64,000 nt of DNA from Cryobacterium flavum (GCF_900103805.1 NZ_FNIB01000014.1:1-64000); one strand, 5' to 3'; counted from the stretch's first letter, positions 1 to 9,416 are shown. Program-made: numbers and translations. Notes: a model not told the origin generated them from the letters alone.

Positions 1-48
1 GACCGCGACAACATCACGGCGAAACTCGGGTGGGTAGGGCTTGGGCAT
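1..48 (-). CDS. IS3-family transposase OrfA, N-terminus only (window edge)
   Basis: The minus strand from an ATG at 48-46 reads MPKPYPPEFRRDVVAV to the window edge. This is the typical opening of IS3-group OrfA proteins, whose helix-turn-helix domain binds the element ends. Only 16 codons are inside the window, so whether the gene is intact cannot be judged. Confidence 0.6.
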   Translation of the reverse strand, partial: MPKPYPPEFRRDVVAV

Positions 49-63
49 GATGACATCTTTCCA

Positions 64-222
64 GTGAAGACGAAGCTCCACAGGTCAGGAGTCAAACAAA
101 CCGAGGGCAGTCCCGCCTGGCCCAAAGCCATCTCGCGGATTGAACGCGGCGCCACCCAAGATCGAGTCCTTTCTGAGCGCTACCGCGCATGGCTCGGTGA
201 ACAACCGAAAGTCAGTGCTTGA
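64..222 (+). pseudogene. Possible 3' remnant of a disrupted gene
   Basis: Between the IS3 start and the IS481-like stop there is a short plus-strand open frame of 52 codons ending at TGA 220-222. Its end reads LSERYRAWLGEQPKVSA, which looks protein-like rather than random. No family is recognised. It could be the tail of a gene cut by the neighbouring insertions, or chance. Apart from this the interval shows nothing recognisable. Confidence 0.2.
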
Positions 223-1071
223 CAACAATAGGAGCATCAAATTCCGCCCGCCGGTACTCTGAGGCTTTTGCTTCCAATACCGACAGCGGGATCGGCTCGG
301 TCGCTGGCGTGTGCTCGAGCAAGTCCCACGCCGCCCGCGGCGTAGCTTGTTCGAGGGCTTGATGCGGTCGCCGGTTGTTGTAGTGCTCCCGGAAACGCTG
401 GATCCGGACACGGAGATGCTCGAGAGTGGCCGGCCGGTCGGCGTCGAGGAAACGGATCAACGTCTGGTGGGAGCGCTCATTCTTGCCCTGTGTGGTGGGC
501 TTGCCCGGCAGTCCGCTGATCGGCATGGTGCCTTTCGATGCCAGAAAGATCTCCACAGAGCCGATCGTGCCTGCGCGCAGCTGGTTGAACGCCAGCGAGT
601 TATCCGATAACACTTCCTGGGGTGCCCCGCATGCGGCGATTGCCCGTTCGAGGACGTCCTTGGCATCAGCACTGTTCTCATGACGCGAATACGCGTCGGA
701 GCCCACGTCGTATCGGCTTGCGTCGTCGCCACCGACGGGACCTTCCCTCCGGGGAACCCGCTGTCCATGGCCGCTTCGTAGTAGATCGAGCGGGGACCAT
801 AATCCCAGCCATCAGTCTTGAGCTGTTTGCGGATCTTCACCACCTCATTCACCACGACCTGCCCATAACGCCGGGCCGGGACCTTCGGGGCGCGGGAGCG
901 TGGGTGCAGCGCAGCAGCAGCCTCGTGGACAGCTCGCCCGCGGATCTTGTAGAACATGCTCCGAGAGATCTTCAGAGAGCGACAGAACCCGATAATCGAC
1001 AGCGCGTGAGGCTGGGTCGGATCGTAATTCATGATCGCGGCACGAGTCTGGGGTGAAAGAGAATTCGACAT
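212..1071 (-). pseudogene. IS481-like DDE transposase, internally deleted and frameshifted
   Basis: The N-terminal part (from ATG 1071) has the helix-turn-helix region of integrase-core transposases (SLKISRSMFYKIRGRAVHEA) and runs to about position 720. The rest continues in another frame (about 706 to 212) with rve-domain features: YSRHENSADAKDVLERAI, the LSDNSLAFN aspartate motif, TTQGKNERSHQTL with the catalytic Glu, and HYNNRRPHQAL. Relative to the family roughly 60-70 residues appear to be missing at the join, including the first catalytic Asp. It is therefore a dead copy. A set of ~24-bp direct repeats lies just upstream of the start. Confidence 0.8.
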
Positions 1072-1094
1072 TCCCTAACTATCCCCGGCGCAAG

Positions 1095-1233
1095 TGTCTC
1101 CGATGCTGTGAGACATCGTGTCCACGATGTCATGAGATCGTGTGTCCACGATGCGCTGAGACAGGACACACGAAGCCATGAGAGCCGGCGTCCACGAAGT
1201 GCTGAGATCCACTGTCCACGATGTCACGCGATT
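1095..1233. repeat. Six tandem ~24-bp repeats at an IS end
   Basis: Units resembling TGTCCACGATGTCATGAGA start near 1095, 1119, 1143, 1165, 1189 and 1213. Spacings between matching bases are 24, 24, 22, 24 and 24 bp. The second, third and sixth units match best; the first and fourth are degenerate. The array starts 24 bp upstream of the IS481-like transposase and runs into the 3' end of the istA remnant. It is probably the multi-site transposase-binding end of the IS481-like element, inserted into istA. IS21-family ends also carry multiple repeats, so the assignment is not certain. Confidence 0.75.
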
Positions 1234-1811
1234 ACACACCACATCGCTGGACTAGGCGTACCATCAAGGGCTACTCGCCACAGCGCAATCTGGCACGCTT
1301 TTTCCACTCTCTCACTGGAGTGGCGGCGGCTCAGTCGCAGCGCTGCGAGAGCGGCATCGAAGCCTTGCTCCTCCACGGGCACCGCCTCGAAGATCCTGTT
1401 CACGATAGTCACCATGTGCGGGCCGACACGCGTCGCCCACGCCCGGATCCTGACGCTGTCCCACTCCCGATACTTCTTACCCTGAGGCTGGTCGGCATCG
1501 TTCGTGCGGTATTCGTTCACAACATGCTCACCAAACAAGAGGTGGCTGGTGAGCCGCTCATGATTGCGATAAACCTCCAGCACCTGGCTGGTGATGCGCA
1601 GATCCACGCCCTGCCCGATCTGCGCGTAGGGGGCGGAGTAGAAATTCTTCTCCCAAACCACATGCCCGTTCTTTTGAACCCGGCGCCCCATGATCCACCC
1701 GTTCTGCGAGGCGATCGCTGGGGGAAGGCGGTGCTCCCGGATCGCGATGAGGTCGCTGGCAGAGTCGCTGCCCATGCCCTTGTGCGGTAAGCTGTAATGT
1801 GGACTACGCAT
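1224..1811 (-). pseudogene. istA: IS21-family transposase IstA, C-terminal fragment
   Basis: The 195-codon frame matches the C-terminal third of IstA: VQKNGHVVWEKNFYSAPYAQIG, YREWDSVRIRAWATRVGP, and IFEAVPVEEQGFDAALAAL followed by LRLSRRHSSERVEKACQIA. The N-terminal helix-turn-helix and DDE core are absent. Similarity fades after QIAL, where the repeat array begins, suggesting the other element truncated it. No istB is present. Confidence 0.8.
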
Positions 1812-1964
1812 TGAGGCTCATGAAACTGCACGCAGTTCGTCGCATTTTCGTTTAATCGTAGGGACATACATTTGGGGGGTATCCGTGCGGCTAAGAGCGG
1901 ATATGTGCATACATTTCAGCGGTCAAACTTCTGACAGCCTTCGTGGGTTGGCCGGTCGGCACAA

Positions 1965-3263
1965 ATGACCGTTATTCATCTCTCTAAACCTCTGTCTGGA
2001 TCGACTGACCAGCAGGAGTTGCGCGTACTTGTGATCGGCCTCAATTACCTGCCTGAACGCACGGGCATCGCTCCCTACACAAGCGCACTGGCGGGCGGGT
2101 TGCAAGCCCGTGGTATGAAGGTCGATGTTTTCTCGGCGCACCCGCACTATCCGGAGTGGCGCATTCACCCGGGGTTTGGCTCTTGGACCACGCACGACAC
2201 CGTCGGCGGCGTTCCGGTTCGGCGGCTTCGGCATTATGTTCCGGCGCGTCCGAGCGGCGTGAAGCGCCTCCTCTCGGAGATTTCCTTCGGACTACGACTG
2301 GTTTTTTCGCGGTGGGACAAGCCTGACGTTGTCGTGATGGTTTCACCAGCGCTCTTTGCGAGTGCCATCGCGACACTGCGGATCCGTTTGGGGTGGCACA
2401 AGCCGGTCATCAACGTGTGGTTGCAAGATATCTACAGCCTGGGCATGACTGAGACCGGCATGGGTGGTGGGCTGGTTGCCCGCATTGTGACGTGGGTCGA
2501 GACAAAGACGCTGAAGGCGGCGGCGGGGGTCGTTGTCATTCACACGCGTTTCGCTGACTACGTGAGCGACAAGCTCGGGGTCGACGCGAATCGTGTTGAG
2601 GTTGTGCGCAACTGGACCCACTTTGACTCGGCACCGGTAGCGAACGTGCGCACCATCCGCAGCGCGCATGGCTGGGGTGCTGACGAGTCCGTGGTGTTGC
2701 ACGCCGGCAACATGGGCGTGAAGCAGGGGCTTGAAAACGTCGTCAACGCGGCTCGGCTCGCCGACGAGCACCACTTGCCGCTTCGGTTTGTGCTGCTGGG
2801 CAACGGTAGTCAGCGTGACGAGCTGCGCACGCTGGCCGAGGGAATTGAACGCCTCGATTTCATCGACTCGCTCGAAGACGCGGAGTTTCAAGGTGCACTA
2901 AGCGCAGCGGACATCTTGCTGGTGAACGAGAAGCCGGGAGTGGCCGAGATGGCTGTGCCCAGCAAGCTCACGTCGTACTTCAACGCGGGGCGGCCGGTGA
3001 TTGCGGCTACTGACCTGACCGGCATTACTGCCGATGAAATTGCGGCGGCGAACGCGGGACTCATCGTTCAGGCGGGGGATGCGCAGGCGATGGTCGACGC
3101 GGCCATGAGCTTGGCCGGTGATCCCACGGCCGCGGCGAGACTGGGCGCCAATGGGCTGCAATACCGCAACGAGGTGCTCGGCGAAGACGCAGCGATCGAT
3201 CGCTATGCGAGTTGGTTGCGACAGCTTGCCGCAGAGAAAAAGTATGCGACCGTGGTGCGGTAA
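1965..3263 (+). CDS. WcaI-like GT4 glycosyltransferase
   Basis: A 432-residue GT-B glycosyltransferase resembling colanic-acid enzyme WcaI/WbuB, which adds a sugar (often fucose) to a lipid-linked oligosaccharide at the cytoplasmic membrane. The N-terminal Rossmann half begins with LRVLVIGLNYLPERTG (about 19-34). The donor-binding half carries LHAGNMGVKQGLENV (about 245) and NEKPGVAEMAVPSKL (about 320), the acidic motif that contacts the nucleotide sugar. It is the first gene of the polysaccharide locus and precedes genes for GDP-L-fucose synthesis, so fucose transfer is a sensible inference. The ATG has only a weak ribosome-binding site; a start near residue 19 is possible. Confidence 0.85.
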   Translation: MTVIHLSKPLSGSTDQQELRVLVIGLNYLPERTGIAPYTSALAGGLQARGMKVDVFSAHPHYPEWRIHPGFGSWTTHDTVGGVPVRRLRHYVPARPSGVKRLLSEISFGLRLVFSRWDKPDVVVMVSPALFASAIATLRIRLGWHKPVINVWLQDIYSLGMTETGMGGGLVARIVTWVETKTLKAAAGVVVIHTRFADYVSDKLGVDANRVEVVRNWTHFDSAPVANVRTIRSAHGWGADESVVLHAGNMGVKQGLENVVNAARLADEHHLPLRFVLLGNGSQRDELRTLAEGIERLDFIDSLEDAEFQGALSAADILLVNEKPGVAEMAVPSKLTSYFNAGRPVIAATDLTGITADEIAAANAGLIVQAGDAQAMVDAAMSLAGDPTAAARLGANGLQYRNEVLGEDAAIDRYASWLRQLAAEKKYATVVR

Positions 3264-3344
3264 CGTGGCCTAAAGCTCTTAGACTACCGAGGCTTTGTGA
3301 GGGTGCTCCTTCTCCTATATGGCGTGCCTTAGCAAGCAATCTAG

Positions 3345-5147
3345 TTATGTCGTCTCGTGCAGTGCTATCAGCGGTGTGCTGCGCAGCTCGAGGTCGCCGG
3401 CAAACGGCTCGGGGCCGAGCCAGGCAAAGCGCAGCACGGTGCTTTCTCCGGGCGCGAGCTCGATGGCAATGGTGCTCACCGGGTAGGTTGCGTCGGTGGC
3501 CGGATGGTATGGAACCTCGACGCTGTCTCGCGTGAGTCCGAGGTTCTGCAGCTCAGGGGTGCCGTAGGCCGAGACAACGGTCTTGATGCTGCCGAGCGGT
3601 ACTCCGAAGGACCCCCCACCCGTGACATACCCAGGAAGGGCCGTGGTGGCATCGCTGGGTGCGGTCTTGGTGAGGGTCACCTCGAGCGCGTATTGCGGGC
3701 GCCGGTCTTCGCGACAGGTCTGCTGGCCGATGGCCGTTGTCATGTTGAGGTAGAGGTAGAGGTCCATTTTTACGCCGGTACCGTCGTTGAGATAAAGCCC
3801 GAATCGGTTCGTCTGGTCGTCGCTGAGCGGGCGCCCGTCGGATAGGGTAATGCCGGCGAGCACGGCCTGTTCGGCCTCGTCGGCATTCCAGACGAGCACG
3901 CGGTTTTCAGCACCGGCCCTAGCGAGGGCGGTGATGAGCTTGGTCGGGTCGGCGCGCCCGCTCTTGACAGCGTCAAAGACGGCACCAGCCGCGGCAGCGA
4001 AGAAGGCGTCCTGCTGGGCCGGCTCCTCATAGCGCGCGTAGACATCCCTCAGCAGTAGCTGCACGGCATTACCGGCGTTGAGCTCGTCCCCGGTGGCGAG
4101 AGTGATCGGGCCGGTAGCGTCGAGCAGGTAGCTGAGCGCGACCGGGTCGACTGAAAGCACCCCATTGGCCTCGACACCGAATTCGAGCCGCCACATTTCG
4201 CGGGCGAGGGCGCCAGTCTGAGCGAAGTCGGGGGTCATCGTGACGTCATGCATGAACTCCCCGGTAACGTCACCGAAGATGGATCGGATCTCGTCGCTGA
4301 GCGGCAGCACAGGAGCCTGGTATTGCTTAAACGAGGTTGACGTCGCCTGCTGCGTGAGTTCGATTGCGCCCTGATCGGTGTGCAACAGGGCCAGCGCGCC
4401 GGGGATGCCGCCGGACGAGCGCAGCTCGGCCGGGTTCTGAAACAGCAGAATGTAGTCGCGCGGTGCGTTCGCGCCGAGCATGGCCGGCAGCAGCGTGACG
4501 GCGCGGTTTAGTCCGTCGAGAGTTCCAGCCGTCTCGACGGTGACGGTCTGCAGCCGGGTGACCGCGCTGCGCACGACCTCAAGTACCTGGCCGGTCTCGA
4601 TGGCGTCGACGTTGGTCGTTGCCCGGGCGAGCGCGTCGTGTGCTTTGGCAACCGGAGCCTGGGCGTCGAGCAGGGGCTGTAGAGCGATTGAGCCGTCGAC
4701 GGGCTTCAAGTCGGTGAGGTCGAAACTGCCAGCGAGCTCGGCGAGCGGGGTCACGGCGTTCTGGGCGACGTCGTCTACGACGGCGGCGAGTTCGCGCACG
4801 ACCTGCAGGTTCGGGCCGAGAAACGGCAGCAGCTCGAAGGTGCGCCAGACCGGGTCACTCGTGCGCGAACTGGCGGTCTGGGCATAATCGGCCAGCTCGG
4901 CGGCCGTGCGGCCCGCAGCGTCGGAGTCGCCGGCGATGACCTGGTCTTTGATCGTCGACGCTAGCGGCACGGCGGCTTCGAGGGCGTCCTTTGCCTGCAG
5001 AACGCGAATGCCTACCCAGGCGGTGGCCGCGACGACGACCATGAGCAGGCCGAGCACGGCGAGCCCGACGACCGTGCGGGTGCGGGTGCGGGTGCGACTA
5101 CGGGTGCGCTTCGGGGGTGCGGCGTGCGCCGCGTGCGAAGAAGACAT
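3345..5147 (-). CDS. DUF4012 membrane-anchored protein
   Basis: A 600-residue DUF4012 protein, a family of unknown function that often sits in actinobacterial exopolysaccharide loci. A cytoplasmic N-terminus with a run of Arg-Thr dipeptides (about 16-25) leads into one transmembrane helix (about 24-46). The rest is extracellular and includes the family signature FQNPAELRSSGGIPGA and a GGGSFGVPLGSI segment near the end. The Arg-Thr run is encoded by a repeated GGTGCG hexamer. An upstream ATG at 5174 would add nine residues; the internal ATG gives a more typical N-terminus. It is divergent from gmd. Confidence 0.8.
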   Translation of the reverse strand: MSSSHAAHAAPPKRTRSRTRTRTRTVVGLAVLGLLMVVVAATAWVGIRVLQAKDALEAAVPLASTIKDQVIAGDSDAAGRTAAELADYAQTASSRTSDPVWRTFELLPFLGPNLQVVRELAAVVDDVAQNAVTPLAELAGSFDLTDLKPVDGSIALQPLLDAQAPVAKAHDALARATTNVDAIETGQVLEVVRSAVTRLQTVTVETAGTLDGLNRAVTLLPAMLGANAPRDYILLFQNPAELRSSGGIPGALALLHTDQGAIELTQQATSTSFKQYQAPVLPLSDEIRSIFGDVTGEFMHDVTMTPDFAQTGALAREMWRLEFGVEANGVLSVDPVALSYLLDATGPITLATGDELNAGNAVQLLLRDVYARYEEPAQQDAFFAAAAGAVFDAVKSGRADPTKLITALARAGAENRVLVWNADEAEQAVLAGITLSDGRPLSDDQTNRFGLYLNDGTGVKMDLYLYLNMTTAIGQQTCREDRRPQYALEVTLTKTAPSDATTALPGYVTGGGSFGVPLGSIKTVVSAYGTPELQNLGLTRDSVEVPYHPATDATYPVSTIAIELAPGESTVLRFAWLGPEPFAGDLELRSTPLIALHETT

Positions 5148-5351
5148 TGCCCTATTCAACCAGAGCGCGCGCATCGGTTAGGGCTGCACGCGAGTGCCGT
5201 CGGTGCGGGGCGGTTCGGCGCGCGAGAATGACGTCATCTCACTACGTGAATCGACGCCGTCGTGTGCCCCGAACTGGGGCGTGCGCGTTTCGGTAACGGG
5301 AAGGGTGTGCATCCGTGAGAAAATTCGGTCGGTAGGCTGGAACTGTCGAAA

Positions 5352-5377
5352 TTGGCTGCCTGAAACGATGCAGCCAA
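5352..5377 (+). promoter_or_regulatory. 8-bp inverted repeat in the gmd leader
   Basis: TTGGCTGC and its exact complement GCAGCCAA are separated by 10 nt and end 16 bp before the gmd ATG, just upstream of the AGGGGGA ribosome-binding site. It could be an operator or a leader hairpin affecting translation; the sequence does not decide. Confidence 0.45.
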
Positions 5378-5393
5378 AATCTAGGGGGACTTC

Positions 5394-6446
5394 ATGGCGA
5401 AACGCGCTTTTATTACCGGAATCACGGGCCAGGACGGCTCGTACCTGGCTGAGCTGTTGCTCGCCAAGGGGTACGAGGTGCACGGGCTGATTCGGCGGGC
5501 ATCCACTTTTAATACGTCGCGCATCGACCACCTCTATGTGGATCCGCACGACGAGGGCGCGAAGCTGTTTCTGCACTACGGCGATTTGAGTGACGGGTCG
5601 CGCCTGGTGACTCTGCTCGCCGAGATTCAGCCCGACGAGGTGTACAACCTGGCCGCGCAGTCGCACGTGCGGGTGTCGTTCGACGAGCCGGAGCACACCG
5701 CCGATACCACCGGTATGGGTACCATCCGGCTGCTCGAAGCGGTGCGCATGGCCGGCATTCAATGCAGGTTCTACCAGGCGTCGTCGTCGGAGATGTTCGG
5801 CGCCACCCCGCCGCCGCAGAACGAGCTCACGCCGTTCTACCCGCGTTCGCCCTACGGTGCCGCGAAGGTGTATAGCTACTGGATCACCAAGAATTATCGC
5901 GAGGCCTACGGCATGTTCGCTGTCAACGGCATTCTGTTCAACCACGAATCGCCGCGGCGCGGGGAGACCTTCGTTACGCGCAAGATCACCCGCGCCGTCG
6001 CTGCGATCAAGGCCGGCACGCAGGATCACGTGTACCTGGGCAACCTCGACAGCATTCGCGACTGGGGCTACGCCGCCGAGTACGTGGAGGGCATGTGGCG
6101 CATGCTGCAGGTCGATGAACCCGACGACTTCGTGCTGGCCACCGGCGGCAACTTCTCGGTGCGCGACTTCGTGGCCACCGCATTTGAGCACGTTGGCCTC
6201 GATTGGGAAAAGCACGTTCGCTTCGACGAACGTTACCTGCGTCCCACCGAAGTGGATGCCCTCGTCGGTGACGCCTCCCACGCTGAGGACAAGTTGGGGT
6301 GGAAGGCCACCGTCGATACCGCCGAGCTGGCCCGCATCATGGTCGACGCCGACATTGCCGCGCTGGAGTATGCCGGCGGCAAGTGGATCGATCAGGTGAA
6401 GCTCGCCAGCTGGGGCACGCTCGAGCCCGTGGGAGTGGGCGCGTGA
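5394..6446 (+). CDS. gmd: GDP-mannose 4,6-dehydratase
   Basis: A 350-residue short-chain dehydratase that converts GDP-D-mannose to GDP-4-keto-6-deoxy-D-mannose, the first committed step to GDP-L-fucose. The NADP-binding motif [12 protein letters not shown] lies at residues 8-19. The catalytic set is visible: ASSSEMFG near 131-138 and SPYGAAK with the Tyr-x3-Lys pair near 152-158. [16 protein letters not shown], typical of GMD, follows. Length is normal for the family. A strong ribosome-binding site (AGGGGGA) precedes the ATG. The stop overlaps the start of fcl (GTGA), indicating translational coupling. Confidence 0.96.
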   Translation: MAKRAFITGITGQDGSYLAELLLAKGYEVHGLIRRASTFNTSRIDHLYVDPHDEGAKLFLHYGDLSDGSRLVTLLAEIQPDEVYNLAAQSHVRVSFDEPEHTADTTGMGTIRLLEAVRMAGIQCRFYQASSSEMFGATPPPQNELTPFYPRSPYGAAKVYSYWITKNYREAYGMFAVNGILFNHESPRRGETFVTRKITRAVAAIKAGTQDHVYLGNLDSIRDWGYAAEYVEGMWRMLQVDEPDDFVLATGGNFSVRDFVATAFEHVGLDWEKHVRFDERYLRPTEVDALVGDASHAEDKLGWKATVDTAELARIMVDADIAALEYAGGKWIDQVKLASWGTLEPVGVGA

Positions 6447-7438
6447 CCGCTTCTGTCGGTGACGACCGCGACCAGGTTGAGTTCACGCCGGGGCCGCTGG
6501 ATCGCAACGCGCGGTTCTATGTGGCCGGGCACCGCGGGCTCGTGGGGTCGGCTATTTGGCGGTGCCTGCAAGGCGAGGAATTTACTGATCTGGTGGGGCA
6601 AACATCCGCTGAGCTGGATCTGAAGGATCGCGCGGCGGTGTTCGCTTTTTTCGCTGCGACCAAGCCGCGGTACGTAGTGCTGGCGGCGGCGAAGGTGGGC
6701 GGCATTCTGGCCAACAGCACGTATCCGGTGGAGTTTCTCAGCGACAACCTGCGCATTCAGGTGAACGTGCTCGACGCCGCCCTCGAACACGGGGTGGAGC
6801 GCCTGCTGTTCCTCGGCTCGTCGTGCATTTATCCGAAGCTGGCGAAGCAGCCGATCACCGAGGACGCCCTGCTAACCGGCTACCTGGAGCCGACGAACGA
6901 TGCCTATGCAATCGCGAAGATTGCGGGCATTCTGCAGATTCAGGCGGTTCGGCGCCAGCATGGGCTGGCCTGGATCTCGGCGATGCCGACGAACCTGTAT
7001 GGGCCGGGGGACAACTTCTCTGTGACGGGGTCGCACGTGTTGCCGGCGTTGATTCGTCGGTATGACGATGCGGTGTCTGCCGGTTCAGCTTCGGTGACGA
7101 ACTGGGGCACAGGAACGCCACGGCGGGAGTTCCTGCACGTGGACGACATGGCCGAGGCCTGCCTGCACCTCATGGAGCACTACGACGGTCCGCAGCAAGT
7201 GAATGTGGGTACCGGGCGCGACGTGACGATCGCCGAGATTGCGGAGTCGGTGGCGCGAGTCGTCGGGTTCACGGGAGAGACGCTGTGGGACTCGTCGAAG
7301 CCCGACGGCACACCGCAGAAGCTGCTGGACGTGTCGAAGCTGGCTGGTGCGGGGTGGACGGCCCGGATTGAGCTCGAGGACGGGCTGCGGTCGACGGTGG
7401 AGTGGTATCACGCGAACGCTGGGGCGCTGCGGGAGTAA
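6443..7438 (+). CDS. fcl: GDP-L-fucose synthase
   Basis: A 331-residue epimerase/reductase (WcaG/Fcl) that turns GDP-4-keto-6-deoxymannose into GDP-L-fucose with NADPH. The motif [16 protein letters not shown] lies near residue 25. [15 protein letters not shown] and [12 protein letters not shown], with the catalytic Tyr-x3-Lys, lie near 150. The GTG start at 6443 overlaps the gmd stop by four bases; a longer upstream frame lacks family similarity, so this start was chosen. Together with gmd it makes the fucose donor for the glycosyltransferase upstream. Confidence 0.95.
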   Translation: MTASVGDDRDQVEFTPGPLDRNARFYVAGHRGLVGSAIWRCLQGEEFTDLVGQTSAELDLKDRAAVFAFFAATKPRYVVLAAAKVGGILANSTYPVEFLSDNLRIQVNVLDAALEHGVERLLFLGSSCIYPKLAKQPITEDALLTGYLEPTNDAYAIAKIAGILQIQAVRRQHGLAWISAMPTNLYGPGDNFSVTGSHVLPALIRRYDDAVSAGSASVTNWGTGTPRREFLHVDDMAEACLHLMEHYDGPQQVNVGTGRDVTIAEIAESVARVVGFTGETLWDSSKPDGTPQKLLDVSKLAGAGWTARIELEDGLRSTVEWYHANAGALRE

Positions 7439-7546
7439 CCGGAGCATTCGATAGTCCCTGACGAGTAACCGTCAACGACGGGATTCGTAGCCCGGGTCGA
7501 GGAACGATGCATTCCCAAGCGAGGGATGTGCGCCTATTGTCTCGGT

Positions 7547-8044
7547 ATGTCTGATCCCTCGGATCTTCCGCTTCTGTTTCATGCGCCCCCGACGTGGCCG
7601 ATGCCTACGGTGGAGTGGATCGGCGGCCACCAAGCCTGGCAGCCCCCGCCCGGCTGGGTTCCTCCCGTGCTGGGAGCGGTGCCGGCGCCGGCCGGCTGGG
7701 TGTTCTGGAGCGAGAGCGAGGTGGGCTGGCCTAGGTTTGCCCACCGGCTGTTCTTCGCAACCAAGCGGTCATTCTGGTTGTGGTGTGCAATATTCGTCAG
7801 TGGGGTGATTCTCACTGACTGGGGTGCAACCTCAGGAATCGGCCAATACGCGGTGGTCTGGGTGGCAATCGGCATCGGCGTGATCGGCACGGGCGTGGTC
7901 GGGATGGGCGGCGCTGCAATTGATTTGCGCAAAATTCGAGCGGGGATGATTGACCTGCTGCGGGAAAGTGCCTGGGAGGTGCAGCAGTCCACCGAGCGAG
8001 ACGACTATCAGGCCTATCTGCAGCGATTTCGGGGTAACCAATGA
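7547..8044 (+). CDS. Uncharacterised membrane protein, partner of J-domain gene
   Basis: A 165-residue protein of no recognised family. The N-terminus is rich in Pro and Trp (for example PPPGWVPP and APAGWVFW). Two hydrophobic stretches follow (SFWLWCAIFVSGVIL, and IGQYAVVWVAIGIGVIGTGVVGMGG). The C-terminus is charged and probably cytoplasmic. The start at 7547 was chosen over a frame opening at 7526 because it gives a cleaner N-terminus. The stop overlaps the next start (ATGA), so the two proteins are probably co-translated. Confidence 0.65.
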   Translation: MSDPSDLPLLFHAPPTWPMPTVEWIGGHQAWQPPPGWVPPVLGAVPAPAGWVFWSESEVGWPRFAHRLFFATKRSFWLWCAIFVSGVILTDWGATSGIGQYAVVWVAIGIGVIGTGVVGMGGAAIDLRKIRAGMIDLLRESAWEVQQSTERDDYQAYLQRFRGNQ

Positions 8045-8922
8045 CCCCCGAGGCGGCTGCGGCCATACTAAACGTTGACGTCTTCGCCTCGAAAGCTGAG
8101 GTAGAGAAGGCATTCAAGCGTGGAGCTCGGCTCTCGCACCCCGATCGATTCGCCGGTGGATCTCCCGATCAACTCAAAGCCGCAAGCGTGGAATTTATTC
8201 GCATCGCTGAGGCCAAAGCGGTTCTATTGGATTGGATAGCGGAGCGCGCGGCGCGCGCCGCGGCAGCGTCGCAGGCCGCGGCGTCGCAACCGTCGGGGTG
8301 GTCGACCGGGCAGGCGTCAGCGCCGTCGACGCCGGGGTGGTCGTCAGCGGAGCCATCTGCTGGTGCTGGGCCGTCGGAGCGGCCTCTGAGTTTTGACGAA
8401 TACTTGGCAGCTCGGGAGTTTATGGCGTGGAACCAGAACCCCGATTCGGCGACGGCGACAGCGACTTCGTCTCGGCCGGGAGCGGAACCGGGAGCGCGGG
8501 AGCCGGCGCCGATTCGGCGATTCCGGCTCTGGCTGGCTTTCGGCGCCACCCTCGGAACCGGAGCGGTGATTCTTGTGGCGGTAATGCTCGTGCTCGCGTA
8601 CGTCGACGGGGTCGGCAGCGAATCACATTCCGGTTCGGATATCTACAGCCGCGTTGTTCAAAAACAGGTTGCGGCCGAGGTGACGACGGCTTCGGAATGC
8701 ACGGAGGGCTCACGGTGCTGGGTGTGGGAGCTGACTCCACAAGATGACTGTGCTCAAGCGACGCTGGGCATCAGTCTTTTTTCGGAGAGCAAGGATGAGT
8801 TGCGATCGGTGACGATTTTCATGCAGTTCACGGCGGGAGAGAGTATTATCGTGGCCGTGCCGGCTGAGGCTGACGGTGAAATTTATGCCAGCATTCAGCA
8901 GATGCGGTGTTCGACCGGGTAG
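8041..8922 (+). CDS. J-domain-like single-pass membrane protein
   Basis: A 293-residue protein. Residues 1-70 resemble a J domain: AAILNVDVFASKAEVEKAFKRG followed by the HPD tripeptide in RLSHPDRF, the motif that activates Hsp70. A Ser/Ala/Pro-rich linker follows, then one transmembrane helix (about 164-188) and an extracytoplasmic tail with four Cys residues. The J domain would face the cytoplasm. It overlaps the preceding membrane-protein gene by four bases. No DnaK gene lies nearby. The Hsp70 partner and role are unknown. Confidence 0.65.
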   Translation: MTPEAAAAILNVDVFASKAEVEKAFKRGARLSHPDRFAGGSPDQLKAASVEFIRIAEAKAVLLDWIAERAARAAAASQAAASQPSGWSTGQASAPSTPGWSSAEPSAGAGPSERPLSFDEYLAAREFMAWNQNPDSATATATSSRPGAEPGAREPAPIRRFRLWLAFGATLGTGAVILVAVMLVLAYVDGVGSESHSGSDIYSRVVQKQVAAEVTTASECTEGSRCWVWELTPQDDCAQATLGISLFSESKDELRSVTIFMQFTAGESIIVAVPAEADGEIYASIQQMRCSTG

Positions 8923-9014
8923 CAGGATGGTTTGTCGAACCCGCAGGGGCGCGGGCTGCCGGTGGACCGCGGTGGCGGCATCCGCTCGTGCGGACTGCAT
9001 CGGGAACGACCGCG

Positions 9015-9128
9015 TTAGCGGCGGCGGTCGTCGAGCAGGTGGGAGTCGATGCGTTCGTACATGGCATCGAGCGGGGTGCTGAGGTGCCGGGCGAGCCACC
9101 GGTGAAACGAGGTGAGGGGGAAGCGCAT
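9015..9128 (-). CDS. Possible 37-residue protein
   Basis: A minus-strand frame begins MRFPLTSFHRWLARHL and ends HLLDDRRR. A GAAGG ribosome-binding-site-like sequence lies about nine bases upstream of the ATG. The composition (Trp, paired hydrophobics, basic end) looks like a real small protein, but no family is recognised and no neighbour supports it. It could equally be the end of a decayed gene. Confidence 0.3.
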   Translation of the reverse strand: MRFPLTSFHRWLARHLSTPLDAMYERIDSHLLDDRRR

Positions 9129-9416
9129 GCGGGTGCACCTTCAAAGCCGAAACTGCATCGGGTACGTGCACCGACCGGGTGGCAGAACACGACAGATTCG
9201 CGAGGTAAGCGCGTCTCCGTAGTGCGAAGGTAGCCTGCCCGGCGGCGATTAGCGAGGATTAGTCAGTAATTCTCCGCCGTGTCACGGGCGTGGACGTGAC
9301 GGGGTGGATTTTTCGAGGCCGCGCCGCCTGGTCGTATGGGGATCTCGACAAGCTCGATCAGCGGCGGGGTGCGGCCGGCCTGAGACGCGGCTGCGGCATC
9401 CGCTTGCGTGGGGTGG
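9129..9416. other. Gene-free interval
   Basis: No coding frame with protein-like composition is visible. A GATCTCGACAAGCTCGATC stretch near 9340-9358 has terminal GATC repeats and resembles short dispersed repeats common in this family. The interval separates the J-domain gene from the convergent sugar-transferase gene and probably holds their terminators. Confidence 0.4.

Larger units (their letters stand above)
1..1811. mobile_element. Insertion-sequence graveyard (IS3, IS481-like and IS21 remnants)
   Basis: Three unrelated transposase remnants lie side by side on the minus strand: the first 16 codons of an IS3 orfA, an IS481-like DDE transposase broken by a deletion and frameshift, and the C-terminal part of an IS21 istA. 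A six-unit repeat array sits between the last two. None of the three is intact within the window. The block lies immediately upstream of the surface-polysaccharide locus, a common place for such remnants. Confidence 0.8.

Noticed and set aside
1095..1233. CRISPR-like array
   Set aside because: The units are contiguous at a 24-bp period without unique spacers of 30-40 bp, and lie at an IS end with no cas genes.
1221..1790. Long plus-strand frames over the istA remnant
   Set aside because: They are antisense to recognisable IstA sequence and have no family similarity.
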